A stretch of DNA of 50,882 nt, taken from positions 1 through 50,882 of the forward strand of contig USDT01000019.1 of the NCBI GenBank assembly GCA_900553465.1, written 5' to 3'. Of the stretch, positions 42,950 to 50,882 are shown one piece after another. This stretch comes from an uncultured Prevotella sp. GTDB lineage: Bacteria; Bacteroidota; Bacteroidia; Bacteroidales; Bacteroidaceae. The notes beneath the pieces were generated by a model, which was not told the DNA's origin, made no database searches, and saw only the letters and a list, made by a program, of their open reading frames with translations. Position numbers and translations under genes: made by a program. Within the stretch, counting starts at the first letter, position 1. Each line of letters begins with the position of its first letter.

Positions 42950-44314
42950 ATGAACAGGCAGAAACGTTTTCTATTACAAGAGTCAGACATCCCCACACAG
43001 TGGTACAACATTCAGGCCGACATGCCTACCAAACCTCTTCCGCCTCTTAATCCGGCAACAAAACAACCGCTCACGGCAGAAGACCTCGCGCATATATTCA
43101 GCCTGGAATGCAGCAAACAGGAACTTGACACCGAACATGCCTGGATAGACATACCCGAGGAGGTGCTCGACATGTACAAATACTACCGCGCCACTCCGCT
43201 CGTGCGTGCCTACGCACTGGAGAAAGCACTCGACACGCCTGCCCACATCTACTTCAAGAACGAAAGCGCAAACCCGCTCGGCTCGCACAAGATAAACTCC
43301 GCCCTGCCCCAGTGCTACTACTGCCGCGAGGAGGGCGTAACCAACGTAACCACCGAAACCGGTGCCGGACAGTGGGGCGCAGCCCTGAGCTACGCCGCCA
43401 AGGTGTTCGGACTCGAGGCAGCCGTCTATCAGGTGAAGATAACACTCCACCAGAAACCCTACCGCGGAATAATAATGCGCACCTTCGGTGCCACCGTCAC
43501 CGGTTCGCCTTCAATGTCGACACGGGCCGGAAAAGACATCATCACGCGCGACCCCAACAACTCCGGCTCGCTCGGCACAGCCATATCCGAGGCCATAGAG
43601 CTGGCCACCACCACACCCAACTGTAAGTATGCGCTCGGTTCGGTGCTCAACCACGTGGCCCTTCACCAGACCATCATAGGTCTTGAGGCAGAGAAGCAGA
43701 TGGCCATGACCGGCGAATATCCCGACACGGTGATAGCATGTTTCGGCGGCGGAAGCAACTTCGGAGGCATAGCCTTCCCCTTCATGCGCCACAACATACT
43801 CGAAGGACGCAAGACCGAATTCATCGCAGCCGAACCGTCGAGCTGTCCTAAACTGACACGCGGCGAGTTCCGCTACGACTATGGCGACGAGGCCGGCTAC
43901 ACTCCGTTGCTGCCGATGTTCACCCTCGGCCACGACTTCAAACCGGCTAACATACACGCCGGCGGTCTGCGCTACCACGGTGCGGGAGTCATCATATCGC
44001 AACTGCTCAAGGACGGCATGATGCGCGGTGTGGACATTCCCCAACTCGAATCGTTTGAGGCGGGTCTCCTCTTCTCGCGCACTGAGGGCATAGTGCCAGC
44101 ACCTGAGAGCTGTCACGCCATAGCCGCCACCATACGCGAGGCCAACAGATGCAAGGAAAGTGGCGAACAGAAGGTGATACTCTTCAACCTCAGCGGCCAC
44201 GGACTCATCGACATGCCGTCGTATGACAGCTATCTCAACGGCGACCTTGCCAACTACAACATCAGCGACGAGGAGATACAGAAATATCTGGCCGAAGTGC
44301 CTAAAGTGGACTGA
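42950..44314 (+). CDS. trpB: Tryptophan synthase beta-like protein, TrpB2 type
   Basis: This PLP enzyme of 454 residues condenses indole with serine to tryptophan. The length and N-terminal extension (MNRQKRFLLQESDIPTQWYNI) mark the TrpB2 branch, not the canonical 400-residue TrpB1. The PLP lysine is Lys114 in ANPLGSHKINSA, the phosphate-binding loop GGGSN at 266-270, and TETGAGQWG at 135-143 is also conserved. No trpA or other trp gene is adjacent, so it may work alone, for example salvaging indole. A terminator follows about 130 nt downstream. Confidence 0.95.
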   Translation: MNRQKRFLLQESDIPTQWYNIQADMPTKPLPPLNPATKQPLTAEDLAHIFSLECSKQELDTEHAWIDIPEEVLDMYKYYRATPLVRAYALEKALDTPAHIYFKNESANPLGSHKINSALPQCYYCREEGVTNVTTETGAGQWGAALSYAAKVFGLEAAVYQVKITLHQKPYRGIIMRTFGATVTGSPSMSTRAGKDIITRDPNNSGSLGTAISEAIELATTTPNCKYALGSVLNHVALHQTIIGLEAEKQMAMTGEYPDTVIACFGGGSNFGGIAFPFMRHNILEGRKTEFIAAEPSSCPKLTRGEFRYDYGDEAGYTPLLPMFTLGHDFKPANIHAGGLRYHGAGVIISQLLKDGMMRGVDIPQLESFEAGLLFSRTEGIVPAPESCHAIAATIREANRCKESGEQKVILFNLSGHGLIDMPSYDSYLNGDLANYNISDEEIQKYLAEVPKVD

Positions 44315-44442
44315 AACGACAGCACCCGCTCCGCATCGTCATTACTCATGCCCTACCGGACGACCCCAAACAGGGCTGCAGACAATAAGATACAAACAGA
44401 GCGGGAACATCTATGACTCAAAACATAATGTAAAATACATAC

Positions 44443-44477
44443 AAAGCGACAACCTGCAAAGTTGTCGCTTTTATTTT
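44443..44477 (+). terminator. Terminator downstream of trpB
   Basis: AAAGCGACAAC (44443-44453) pairs with GTTGTCGCTTT (44461-44471) around a 7-nt loop and a T-rich tail follows. Confidence 0.88.
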
Positions 44478-45039
44478 TCATCCTACCTCTCTGCCGGCAC
44501 TCTCCATTTTGTATAAATATACAGTCTGTACCGAAGCTGATGAATATTTATTCACCGTCAACTTCACGAAAGTGTCGATGAAAGTCAGAAAAAATTTTTT
44601 GCGTGCATATACGCGAGTTTTAAAGACATAAGCCAATACTCTGTACATCAGTCGTTTACGCAAAAACGCGATCTGATATGCTCCAGAAGGCTGTCTGATA
44701 AAGCCTTTATCAGGGTGTGATAAAGCCCATTCCATCGCCTGATAAAGACTATATGACCACCCCAAATGCTGCATTCCGCACCCTAATAAAGGCTCTTTCG
44801 CGTAACACGCATCAGAAAGCGACAAAGGAATTGTATTTATATTCATCTTTTATACAGATTTTACTATTTTCGAACTTCTATTTTGAAAAATTTTATTGTC
44901 AAAATTTTTTACTTTCAGAAATGCATAAATATGCAAATACACACGCAGGATACACGTCCTAGGCATTCTTTCATCCTCCACACAAACAATACTGACAACA
45001 TCTTAACACTAAAGAAAATGTTTTGAAAAAAATAATCTG
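44478..45039. other. Gene-free spacer between trpB and the metallophosphoesterase
   Basis: It contains 22-bp array E and, before it, a stretch (about 44602-44655) that weakly matches the left half of the long intergenic element (atacgcga ... caat ... atcag). A minus-strand frame of 122 codons (44478-44846) crosses the terminator flank and the array and is not credible as a gene. Confidence 0.5.
44675..44828 (+). repeat. 22-bp-period degenerate array E
   Basis: Gapless 22-bp units start at 44697, 44719, 44741, 44763 and 44785; more diverged units are seen at 44675 and 44807. Cores are GATAAAGCCTTTATC (near-perfect dyad), GATAAAGCCCATTCC, GATAAAGACTATATG, CAAATGCTGCATTCC and AATAAAGGCTCTTTC. 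The linkers alternate AGGGTGT-like and CACCCT-like words. Confidence 0.78.
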
Positions 45040-45047
45040 TACCTTTG
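45040..45047 (+). promoter_or_regulatory. -7 box of the metallophosphoesterase gene
   Basis: TACCTTTG fits TAnnTTTG, 75 nt before the start. A TTTG occurs upstream, but only 14 bp away. Confidence 0.6.
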
Positions 45048-45122
45048 TATAAGAAAAAGGGGCGGAAGACTATCAGCCGCCGCTCCCGCAACAACGACAA
45101 ACAAACATAATAATAAGACATT

Positions 45123-46595
45123 ATGAAAGAAAAACTGTTGTTATACCTTTTTCTGACTCTTGGACTCATGAGCATGAAGGCCGGAGACACAACGTCGATA
45201 ACAATCAAAGGTTATGTGAAAGACGCGACCGGAAAAGGCATAAAGGGCGTTGTGGTGAACAACGGAACCAACTTCACCATCACAGACAAGAAAGGTGCAT
45301 GGACTCTGCCTACAGACACTCTTGTCAGCAAATTCATCAGCATCAGCACCCCGGCCAACTACACGCTGCCGGCTGTCAACGGCATAGCGCGCGGTTTCTA
45401 CAAAACCGTACGCACGGCCATGAAGGCAGAACAGAACGTGTTTGTACTCAACAAACGTGAGAAACCCGTCACAAACTTCCACTACATCGCAATATCCGAC
45501 CCTCAGCTGCGTACGGCATCGGACCTGAAACGCTGGACCACGGAAACGGTGAAAGACATCATGCAGAGCGCCGACTCGCTCAAACGCACGGGCGATGTGG
45601 TGGCCATGACACTTGGCGACCTTGTGTTCGACAACATGCCCTTCCTGAGCAAGTTCGAGACTTCGCTGCGCAACAACAGGATGACCGTGTTTCAGTGTAT
45701 AGGCAACCACGACTTCAACAAGGCATACGCCAGTGCCGCCAACCAACAGCCAGGAGCGGCCAACTATGCCGAGAAGAACTTCTGCCAACAGTTCGGCCCG
45801 CTGAACTATTCGTTCAACATAGGCAAGGTGCACGTAGTGACGATAAACAACATCAACTACAAGGGCAACCACAAATATGAGGAGACCATCATGCCCGCCG
45901 ACATGGAATGGCTGAAAAAAGACCTCAGCTACGTGCCCGACAGCATGCTCATTCTGATAAACATGCATGCGCCGGTGTGGAACAATTATGAGAAGAAAGA
46001 CAACATAACCAATGCAGACGAGCTGAAAGAAGCACTGGCAGGACGCAACGTGCACGTGTTCTGCGGGCACACTCACTTCTACGAAAACGTGGAGGTGACA
46101 GAGCGACTCTATCAGCACAACATAGGCGCAGCGTGCGGAGCATGGTGGACAAGCAACATGAACCGATGTGGAGCACCAAACGGTTATCTGATAGCAGACA
46201 TCAACGGAACAAACATAAAATGGAGCTATAAGGGCACAAACCGCCCACCCGAGTATCAGATGCGCCTTTATAAGGTTGGTGAGTTCCGCACACAAAACAC
46301 GTACGTAGTGGCCAATATATGGGACTGGGACTCTCATTGCCGCGTCGCATGGTATCAGGACGGCAAGTACATGGGACGCATGGAGCAGATAAGCGACGAC
46401 GACGAGATGTTCCTGCGCACCAAACCTCTGCCGGCACAGATATGCAAGACGCGTCATCTTTTCAGGGCAAAACCAACGGGAAGATACCGCAACATAAAGG
46501 TGGTGTTCACCAATCGGTTCGGCAAAGAGTACAGCCAAACCATAGTGAACGAAGGTCCGCGGCCGGCGATAACCGACTTCAAACTGAAGAAATAA
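45123..46595 (+). CDS. Secreted calcineurin-like metallophosphoesterase
   Basis: This exported protein of 490 residues has a signal peptide covering about 1-20. A carboxypeptidase-regulatory-like/Metallophos_N beta-sandwich runs at 26-110 (ITIKGYVKDATGKGIKGVVV). The dinuclear metal phosphoesterase core follows: ISDPQ (Asp126), GDLVFD at 165-170, GNHD at 194-197, NMHAPVW and CGHTHFYEN. The first motif has DPQ where classic enzymes have DxH. A C-terminal beta domain (Metallophos_C-like, from about 370) follows. No lipobox is seen, so it is probably periplasmic or secreted. The substrate is an unidentified phosphate ester. Confidence 0.92.
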   Translation: MKEKLLLYLFLTLGLMSMKAGDTTSITIKGYVKDATGKGIKGVVVNNGTNFTITDKKGAWTLPTDTLVSKFISISTPANYTLPAVNGIARGFYKTVRTAMKAEQNVFVLNKREKPVTNFHYIAISDPQLRTASDLKRWTTETVKDIMQSADSLKRTGDVVAMTLGDLVFDNMPFLSKFETSLRNNRMTVFQCIGNHDFNKAYASAANQQPGAANYAEKNFCQQFGPLNYSFNIGKVHVVTINNINYKGNHKYEETIMPADMEWLKKDLSYVPDSMLILINMHAPVWNNYEKKDNITNADELKEALAGRNVHVFCGHTHFYENVEVTERLYQHNIGAACGAWWTSNMNRCGAPNGYLIADINGTNIKWSYKGTNRPPEYQMRLYKVGEFRTQNTYVVANIWDWDSHCRVAWYQDGKYMGRMEQISDDDEMFLRTKPLPAQICKTRHLFRAKPTGRYRNIKVVFTNRFGKEYSQTIVNEGPRPAITDFKLKK

Positions 46596-46609
46596 AACAA
46601 CACTGAATG

Positions 46610-46644
46610 CAAAAGCGGCAGCCCTTACGGGTTGCCGCTTTTGT
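46610..46644. terminator. Bidirectional terminator
   Basis: AAAAGCGGCA (46611-46620) pairs with TGCCGCTTTT (46633-46642), and the loop adds a GCCC/GGGT pairing. It separates the convergent metallophosphoesterase and mfd genes, with U-tracts both ways. Confidence 0.85.
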
Positions 46645-49600
46645 TTAACGGTCTATGTCGCGCAACACCGCCACGGCGTCACCAACAGTCTTCACACCGG
46701 AAACTATCATTATGTGCTTGCCAGAAATCTCTTTCAGATTGCAGCGCCGCGGATTGTTGCCTATATAGCGCAGCACTTTGTCGAAAGCCTGACTCTTGTA
46801 GTATGCGCTGGCTGTATTTGATACGAACTGCATGCGCATGCTGTCCTGTTTCAGAATGAGTTTCTCGCATCCCAGACGCTTGCCCAATCGTCTCAGCGGA
46901 ACCACCTGCAGGAGTTCTTCTCCCTCGTGAGGCACAGGCCCGAAACGGTCGATGAGCCGCTGGCGATAGTCGTCAAGCTCGCGGTCGTCAGTGATGTTGT
47001 CAAGCTCACGGTAGAGCAACATGCGCTCGCTGCTGCCAGGAACGTAGGTGTCGGGGAAGTACATCTCCAAGTCGCTCTCTACGGCGCAGTCCTCCACAAA
47101 GTCGTCGCCGGATAGCTGTCTGCCGTCGGCTATCTCCTCAGCATATATATCGGCAAACTCATCATTCTTCAGTTCTGTAACCGCCTGATTCAGAATTTTC
47201 TGGTAGGTTTCATATCCCAGGTCTTCCATAAATCCGCTCTGCTCGGCTCCAAGCAAGTTGCCCGCACCACGTATGTCAAGGTCTTGCATGGCCAGATTGA
47301 ATCCGCTGCCGAGGTCGGAGAATGTCTCCAGTGCCTCAAGACGGCGGCGTGCCTCAGGCGTGAGCACCGATTTGGGCGGCGCAAGCAGATAACAGAACGC
47401 CTTGCGGTTGGAACGTCCCACACGTCCGCGCATCTGATGAAGGTCTGACAGGCCGAATCGGTGGGCGTCGTTTATTATAATGGTGTTGGCGTTGGATATG
47501 TCGATACCGTTCTCCACAATGGTGGTTGAGAGCAGTACGTCGTAGTCGTAGTTCATGAATCCCATGAGTATCTTTTCCAGTTCGTCGGGATTCATCTGTC
47601 CGTGTCCTATAGCCACGCGTGCGTCAGGCACGTATCTGTGTATGAGGTTTGCTATCTCCGGCAGATTGGATATGCGGTCGTTGACAAAATATACCTGTCC
47701 GTTGCGGCTCATCTCGAAGTTTATTGCATCGGCAATTATCTCATGGCCGTAAGTGGCAAGCTCCGTCTGTATGGGATAACGGTTGGGAGGCGGAGTGCGC
47801 ATGATGCTCATATCGCGTGCTCCCATGAGCGAGAACTGCAGGGTGCGCGGTATAGGTGTGGCCGACATCGTGAGCGTATCGACATTTGTCTTCAGCTTGC
47901 GCAACTTCTCCTTTGTAGATACGCCGAACTTCTGTTCCTCATCGATGATGAGCAGTCCGAGGTCGTGCCATACAACAGATTTGCCTATCAGTTTGTGCGT
48001 TCCAACAAGAATATCTATCTTTCCGTCCTTCAGGTCCTCAATGACCTGCCGTGTCTGCTTGGCTGAACGTGCACGAGAGAGATAATCAACGCGCACCGGC
48101 AGATCGCGCAAACGGTCGCGGAAGGTCTGGTAATGCTGAAAAGCCAGCACCGTGGTAGGCACAAGCACAGCCACCTGTTTATTGTCACAGGCTGCCTTGA
48201 AGGCGGCACGTACGGCCACCTCGGTCTTGCCGAAGCCCACGTCGCCGCACACCAGACGGTCCATCGGACGCGAGCTCTCCATGTCGGCCTTCACCTCCTG
48301 TGTGGCCTTGAGCTGGTCGGGAGTATCCTCATAAAGGAAGCTGGCCTCCAGTTCATGCTGCATGAAAGTGTCGGCACTGAAGGCAAAGCCCTTCTCATGA
48401 CGGCGTTTGGCATACAGTTTTATGAGGTCTCGCGCAATGTCTTTGATGCGTTTTTTGGTGCGCTCCTTCAGTCTGTCCCACGCTCCTGTGCCAAGTGTGC
48501 TCAGACGTGGTGGGTCGCCGGCTCCGTTGCGACGGTATTTCGAAATCTTGTATAGCGAATGTATCGACACATCCACGATGTCGCCGTGCTGGTAAATTAT
48601 GCGTATTGCCTCTTTGTACGAGTCGCCTGCAGGCACTCTCACAAGGCCACCGAACTTGCCGATACCGAAATCCACATGCACAATAAAGTCACCCGGCTCC
48701 ATCTCCTGAAGCTCTTTCATGGTGAGAGCCATCTTGCCCGAGCGTGCAGTATCGCTGCGCAGACTGTACTTATGGAAGCGGTCGAATATCTGGTGGTCGG
48801 TAAAGAAGCATGCACGCAGGTCGTTGTCGGCGAATCCTTCGTGCAGGGTTTTGTCCACCGGTTCGAACTTTATGTCGTAGTCGCGGGCCTTTATCTCTTC
48901 GCTGTCGAATATGTCGCGCAGACGTTTTGTCTGCTTCTCGCTGTCGGCAAGGATGTAGAGCTTATAGCCCATGAGACGGTAATCCTCGAGAGAACGGGTA
49001 AGAAGATCGAAATTCTTATGGAATAGCGGTTGCGGAGTGATGTTGAATGTGATGGTTGCATCGGGCGTACCTGTAGCATTATGACCTATCTCGATGCGGC
49101 GGAAAGAGGTAATCTCTTCTGAGAACCGTGTGCCACTGACAAGCTGATTGTCGCGACGCATGTCACGCATTATCTCTGCCTGCTCGGTCTCTGTGGCTCC
49201 TTCAAGCCGTTCGGTCATGGCTTGCGACGAGAAACCTTCCTGATATATACGCCCGACAGTCTCACGCAGATAGAGCATATCCTTCACCACGAGAAGTGTG
49301 TCGGATGGAAGAAACGAAGTGAAAGGCATCTTCTCGTCAGCCATACGTGCCAGTTCGGGCACTATCTCTACGGTGTCCCGCTTGTCGCGGGAGAGCTGAT
49401 CCTGCACTTCAAATGTGCGTATGGTATCTATCTCATTGCCGAAAAAGTCTATACGGAAAGGCCACTCCGAACTGAAGGAATATACATCCATAATGCTGCC
49501 ACGCACTGCGAACTGACCTGGTTCGTAAACATAGTCAACCTCAGAGAAACCGAACTCGCGCAGCGTGCGCTGTACCTCAACAAGGTCAACGGTCTGTCCG

Positions 49601-50055
49601 GCAGAAAGAGTAAGTGTGCGTTCGTCGAGCCGGGTTTTGGAAACAACGAGCTCGCTCACCGCTTCAGGACAGCTGACTATATATAATGACGACTGTTTCT
49701 CGGTTCTGCGGCGCGACAGACGGCTGAGTACCTCGGTGCGCAATATTTCGCTTGCAGCATCACGCTGACCGTATTTCACGGCACGACGGTATGACGACGG
49801 GAAGAAAAACACTTCATCCTGCCCCATTATCTGCGTAAGATCATGATAGAAATAACCAGCTTCATCAGCATCCTGAAGAATGAACACTACTGTCTTGCAG
49901 AGTTTTCCGGCAATGGAGGAAAACAATACAGGCGCGGCCGAAGCCGACAGGCCCTGCAGAAAGAGCGTCCGGACAGAATCCTGACCCAAAGCCTGGAGAA
50001 TGGCGCCGCATTGCGGCAACGCGCCGTATACGGACTTTATATCGTTTATTTTCAT
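46645..50055 (-). CDS. mfd: Transcription-repair coupling factor Mfd
   Basis: This ATPase of 1136 residues removes RNA polymerase stalled at DNA damage and recruits UvrA. Order of parts: UvrB-homology N-terminal region, RNA-polymerase-interacting/CarD-like domain (EPGDFIVHVDFGIGKFGGL), then the RecG-like translocase. The Walker A is GDVGFGKTEVA near 603, the DEEQ box IDEEQKFGV near 705 and SATPIPRT follows. The TRG region is RGRVGRSNRKAFCYLL, and the C-terminal TRCF domain is present. I start it at MKINDIKSVYG because this ATG overlaps the upstream stop as TAATG; a longer frame has no such context. Confidence 0.97.
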   Translation of the reverse strand: MKINDIKSVYGALPQCGAILQALGQDSVRTLFLQGLSASAAPVLFSSIAGKLCKTVVFILQDADEAGYFYHDLTQIMGQDEVFFFPSSYRRAVKYGQRDAASEILRTEVLSRLSRRRTEKQSSLYIVSCPEAVSELVVSKTRLDERTLTLSAGQTVDLVEVQRTLREFGFSEVDYVYEPGQFAVRGSIMDVYSFSSEWPFRIDFFGNEIDTIRTFEVQDQLSRDKRDTVEIVPELARMADEKMPFTSFLPSDTLLVVKDMLYLRETVGRIYQEGFSSQAMTERLEGATETEQAEIMRDMRRDNQLVSGTRFSEEITSFRRIEIGHNATGTPDATITFNITPQPLFHKNFDLLTRSLEDYRLMGYKLYILADSEKQTKRLRDIFDSEEIKARDYDIKFEPVDKTLHEGFADNDLRACFFTDHQIFDRFHKYSLRSDTARSGKMALTMKELQEMEPGDFIVHVDFGIGKFGGLVRVPAGDSYKEAIRIIYQHGDIVDVSIHSLYKISKYRRNGAGDPPRLSTLGTGAWDRLKERTKKRIKDIARDLIKLYAKRRHEKGFAFSADTFMQHELEASFLYEDTPDQLKATQEVKADMESSRPMDRLVCGDVGFGKTEVAVRAAFKAACDNKQVAVLVPTTVLAFQHYQTFRDRLRDLPVRVDYLSRARSAKQTRQVIEDLKDGKIDILVGTHKLIGKSVVWHDLGLLIIDEEQKFGVSTKEKLRKLKTNVDTLTMSATPIPRTLQFSLMGARDMSIMRTPPPNRYPIQTELATYGHEIIADAINFEMSRNGQVYFVNDRISNLPEIANLIHRYVPDARVAIGHGQMNPDELEKILMGFMNYDYDVLLSTTIVENGIDISNANTIIINDAHRFGLSDLHQMRGRVGRSNRKAFCYLLAPPKSVLTPEARRRLEALETFSDLGSGFNLAMQDLDIRGAGNLLGAEQSGFMEDLGYETYQKILNQAVTELKNDEFADIYAEEIADGRQLSGDDFVEDCAVESDLEMYFPDTYVPGSSERMLLYRELDNITDDRELDDYRQRLIDRFGPVPHEGEELLQVVPLRRLGKRLGCEKLILKQDSMRMQFVSNTASAYYKSQAFDKVLRYIGNNPRRCNLKEISGKHIMIVSGVKTVGDAVAVLRDIDR

Positions 50056-50804
50056 TATTCTGCTATCTTCGGATATTTCCTGAACCAGCCATCCCAACGC
50101 AGACGCATCACGCCGAAGAAAGCCTCGCCGAAGATTCCACCGCTCATTTTGCTCGTGCCCTCACGGCGATTGACAAAGACAACCGGTACCTCCTTTATCT
50201 TAAAACCTATCTTGTAGGCTGTATATTTCATCTCAATCTGGAAGCCATAGCCCTTGAAACGCACCTCGTCGAGCGGTATTGTCTGAAGCACACGGCGACG
50301 ATAGCACTTGAAACCGGCTGTGGTGTCATGCACCTTGAAGCCTGTAACAAAACGCACATACTGCGACGCGAAATAACTCATGAGCACACGACTCATAGGC
50401 CAATTCACCACATTGACACCACTTACATAGCGCGAGCCTATAGCAAGATCGTAGCCCTCGTCATGGCATGCCGAATAAAGACGTGGCAGATCGGCCGGAT
50501 CATGACTGAAATCGGCATCCATTTCGAAGATGTATTCATAATCGTGCTGGAGCGCCCATTTGAATCCTGTGATATATGCTGTACCCAATCCGAGCTTGCC
50601 GGAACGCTCAATGATGAAAAGGCGATCGGCAAACTCACCAGCCATAAGCCGCTTCACAATGGCAGCCGTACCGTCGGGACTGCCGTCGTCGATCACAAGT
50701 ATGTGGAAGAACTTCTCAAGAGCGAATATCGCTCTGATTATTTTCTCGATGTTCTCTTTCTCGTTATATGTCGGTATAATTATTACACTGTCACTGCGGT
50801 TCAT
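50055..50804 (-). CDS. Dolichyl/polyprenyl-phosphate mannose synthase-like GT2
   Basis: This enzyme of 249 residues probably transfers a sugar (mannose or glucose type) from a nucleotide sugar to a polyprenyl phosphate carrier at the membrane. It has VIIIPTYNEKENIEKII (7-23), VIDDGSPDGTAAIV, FEMDADFSHDP as the DxD metal site, AIGSRYVSG, and a DTTAGFKCYRR segment; all are DPM1-like. It lacks C-terminal transmembrane helices, as in the soluble DPM1 form. Its stop overlaps the mfd start by one base, so the genes are coupled. A minus-strand TAACTTTG (complement 50829-50836) is the likely -7 box. Confidence 0.93.
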   Translation of the reverse strand: MNRSDSVIIIPTYNEKENIEKIIRAIFALEKFFHILVIDDGSPDGTAAIVKRLMAGEFADRLFIIERSGKLGLGTAYITGFKWALQHDYEYIFEMDADFSHDPADLPRLYSACHDEGYDLAIGSRYVSGVNVVNWPMSRVLMSYFASQYVRFVTGFKVHDTTAGFKCYRRRVLQTIPLDEVRFKGYGFQIEMKYTAYKIGFKIKEVPVVFVNRREGTSKMSGGIFGEAFFGVMRLRWDGWFRKYPKIAE

Positions 50805-50828
50805 CGTCGTATCGTATTATTAACATTG

Positions 50829-50836
50829 CAAAGTTA
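50829..50836 (-). promoter_or_regulatory. -7 box of the GT2/mfd operon
   Basis: TAACTTTG on the minus strand, 24 nt before the GT2 start. The -33 region is not convincing. Confidence 0.6.
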
Positions 50837-50882
50837 CTACAAAAAAGTGAAATGCGGAAAGATATAGTGATAGAATTGAGTT

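Noticed and set aside
44478..44846. Minus-strand frame of 122 codons over array E
   Set aside because: It starts within the array, ends beside the trpB terminator and has no protein-family features.
45141..46538. Minus-strand open frame of 465 codons
   Set aside because: It is antisense to the metallophosphoesterase, whose catalytic motifs are all intact. Its Cys/His/Val-rich composition is that of a shadow frame.

Overview
The window is about 50.9 kb of a Bacteroidales chromosome and looks most like Prevotellaceae. The evidence is a SusC/SusD pair, a FimB/Mfa2-type lipoprotein, Wzi and large SLBB-type Wza capsule proteins, many lipoproteins with a Cys lipobox, and a tmRNA with the tag GENNYALAA. 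Many promoters have the Bacteroidetes form (-33 TTTG, about 20 bp, -7 TAnnTTTG), and start codons lack clear Shine-Dalgarno sequences. I cannot name the species from sequence alone. The DNA has no phage genes, insertion sequence, CRISPR array or tRNA that I can see.

Layout. 1-5246: an orphan SusC/SusD nutrient-uptake pair. 5255-7278: a FimB/Mfa2-like lipoprotein and a GNAT acetyltransferase on the minus strand, separated by an 88-bp tandem repeat carrying minus-strand promoters. 7279-8553: a gene-free stretch with a second copy of that promoter repeat and a long interspersed element. 8554-8951: tmRNA (ssrA, minus). 9184-20898: a surface-polysaccharide locus, with an initiating sugar-phosphate transferase, Wza-like export protein, two Wzz-like chain-length proteins, Wzx flippase, Wzy-like polymerase, three GT2 glycosyltransferases and a convergent UDP-glucuronate epimerase-like gene. 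21151-25391: a WecA/MraY-type initiating transferase, a second copy of the long element, a lipocalin-like lipoprotein and Wzi. 25643-28590: a secreted basic low-complexity protein, a histidine phosphatase and a DUF308 membrane protein. 28626-30999: uridine kinase, a uracil-DNA-glycosylase-like protein and a secreted EEP nuclease/phosphatase (minus). 31924-38419: a TonB-dependent receptor, a DUF5689 lipoprotein, a choice-of-anchor-J lipoprotein, ribosomal protein L31 type B and a DNA/RNA non-specific endonuclease lipoprotein. 38830-50804: a Tyr/Asp-rich lipoprotein, glutathione peroxidase plus thioredoxin reductase, a Na+/solute symporter divergent from TrpB2, a secreted metallophosphoesterase, Mfd, and a dolichol-phosphate-mannose-synthase-like GT2.

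How the genes fit together. The capsule genes form a Wzx/Wzy-type assembly line from initiation to surface attachment. The stretch from about 13.4 to 19 kb is visibly more AT-rich than its flanks, as is common for exchanged glycan loci. The secreted nucleases around the TonB receptor and its OB-fold-like lipoprotein suggest a nucleic-acid or nucleotide scavenging locus; this is inference.

The most unusual signal is non-coding. Five intergenic regions (near 8.0, 22.9, 31.4, 38.6 and 44.7 kb) carry arrays of degenerate units repeated with a strict 22-bp period, each roughly a dyad (GAWA-N7-TWTC), all in the same orientation. At two of them the array sits inside a conserved element of about 535 bp. 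Other non-coding signals are an 88-bp promoter-bearing repeat family at three loci and paired TAGGRAAATYC direct repeats spaced exactly 21 bp at two promoters. A 15-bp-stem hairpin is also superimposed on the rpmE2 promoter.
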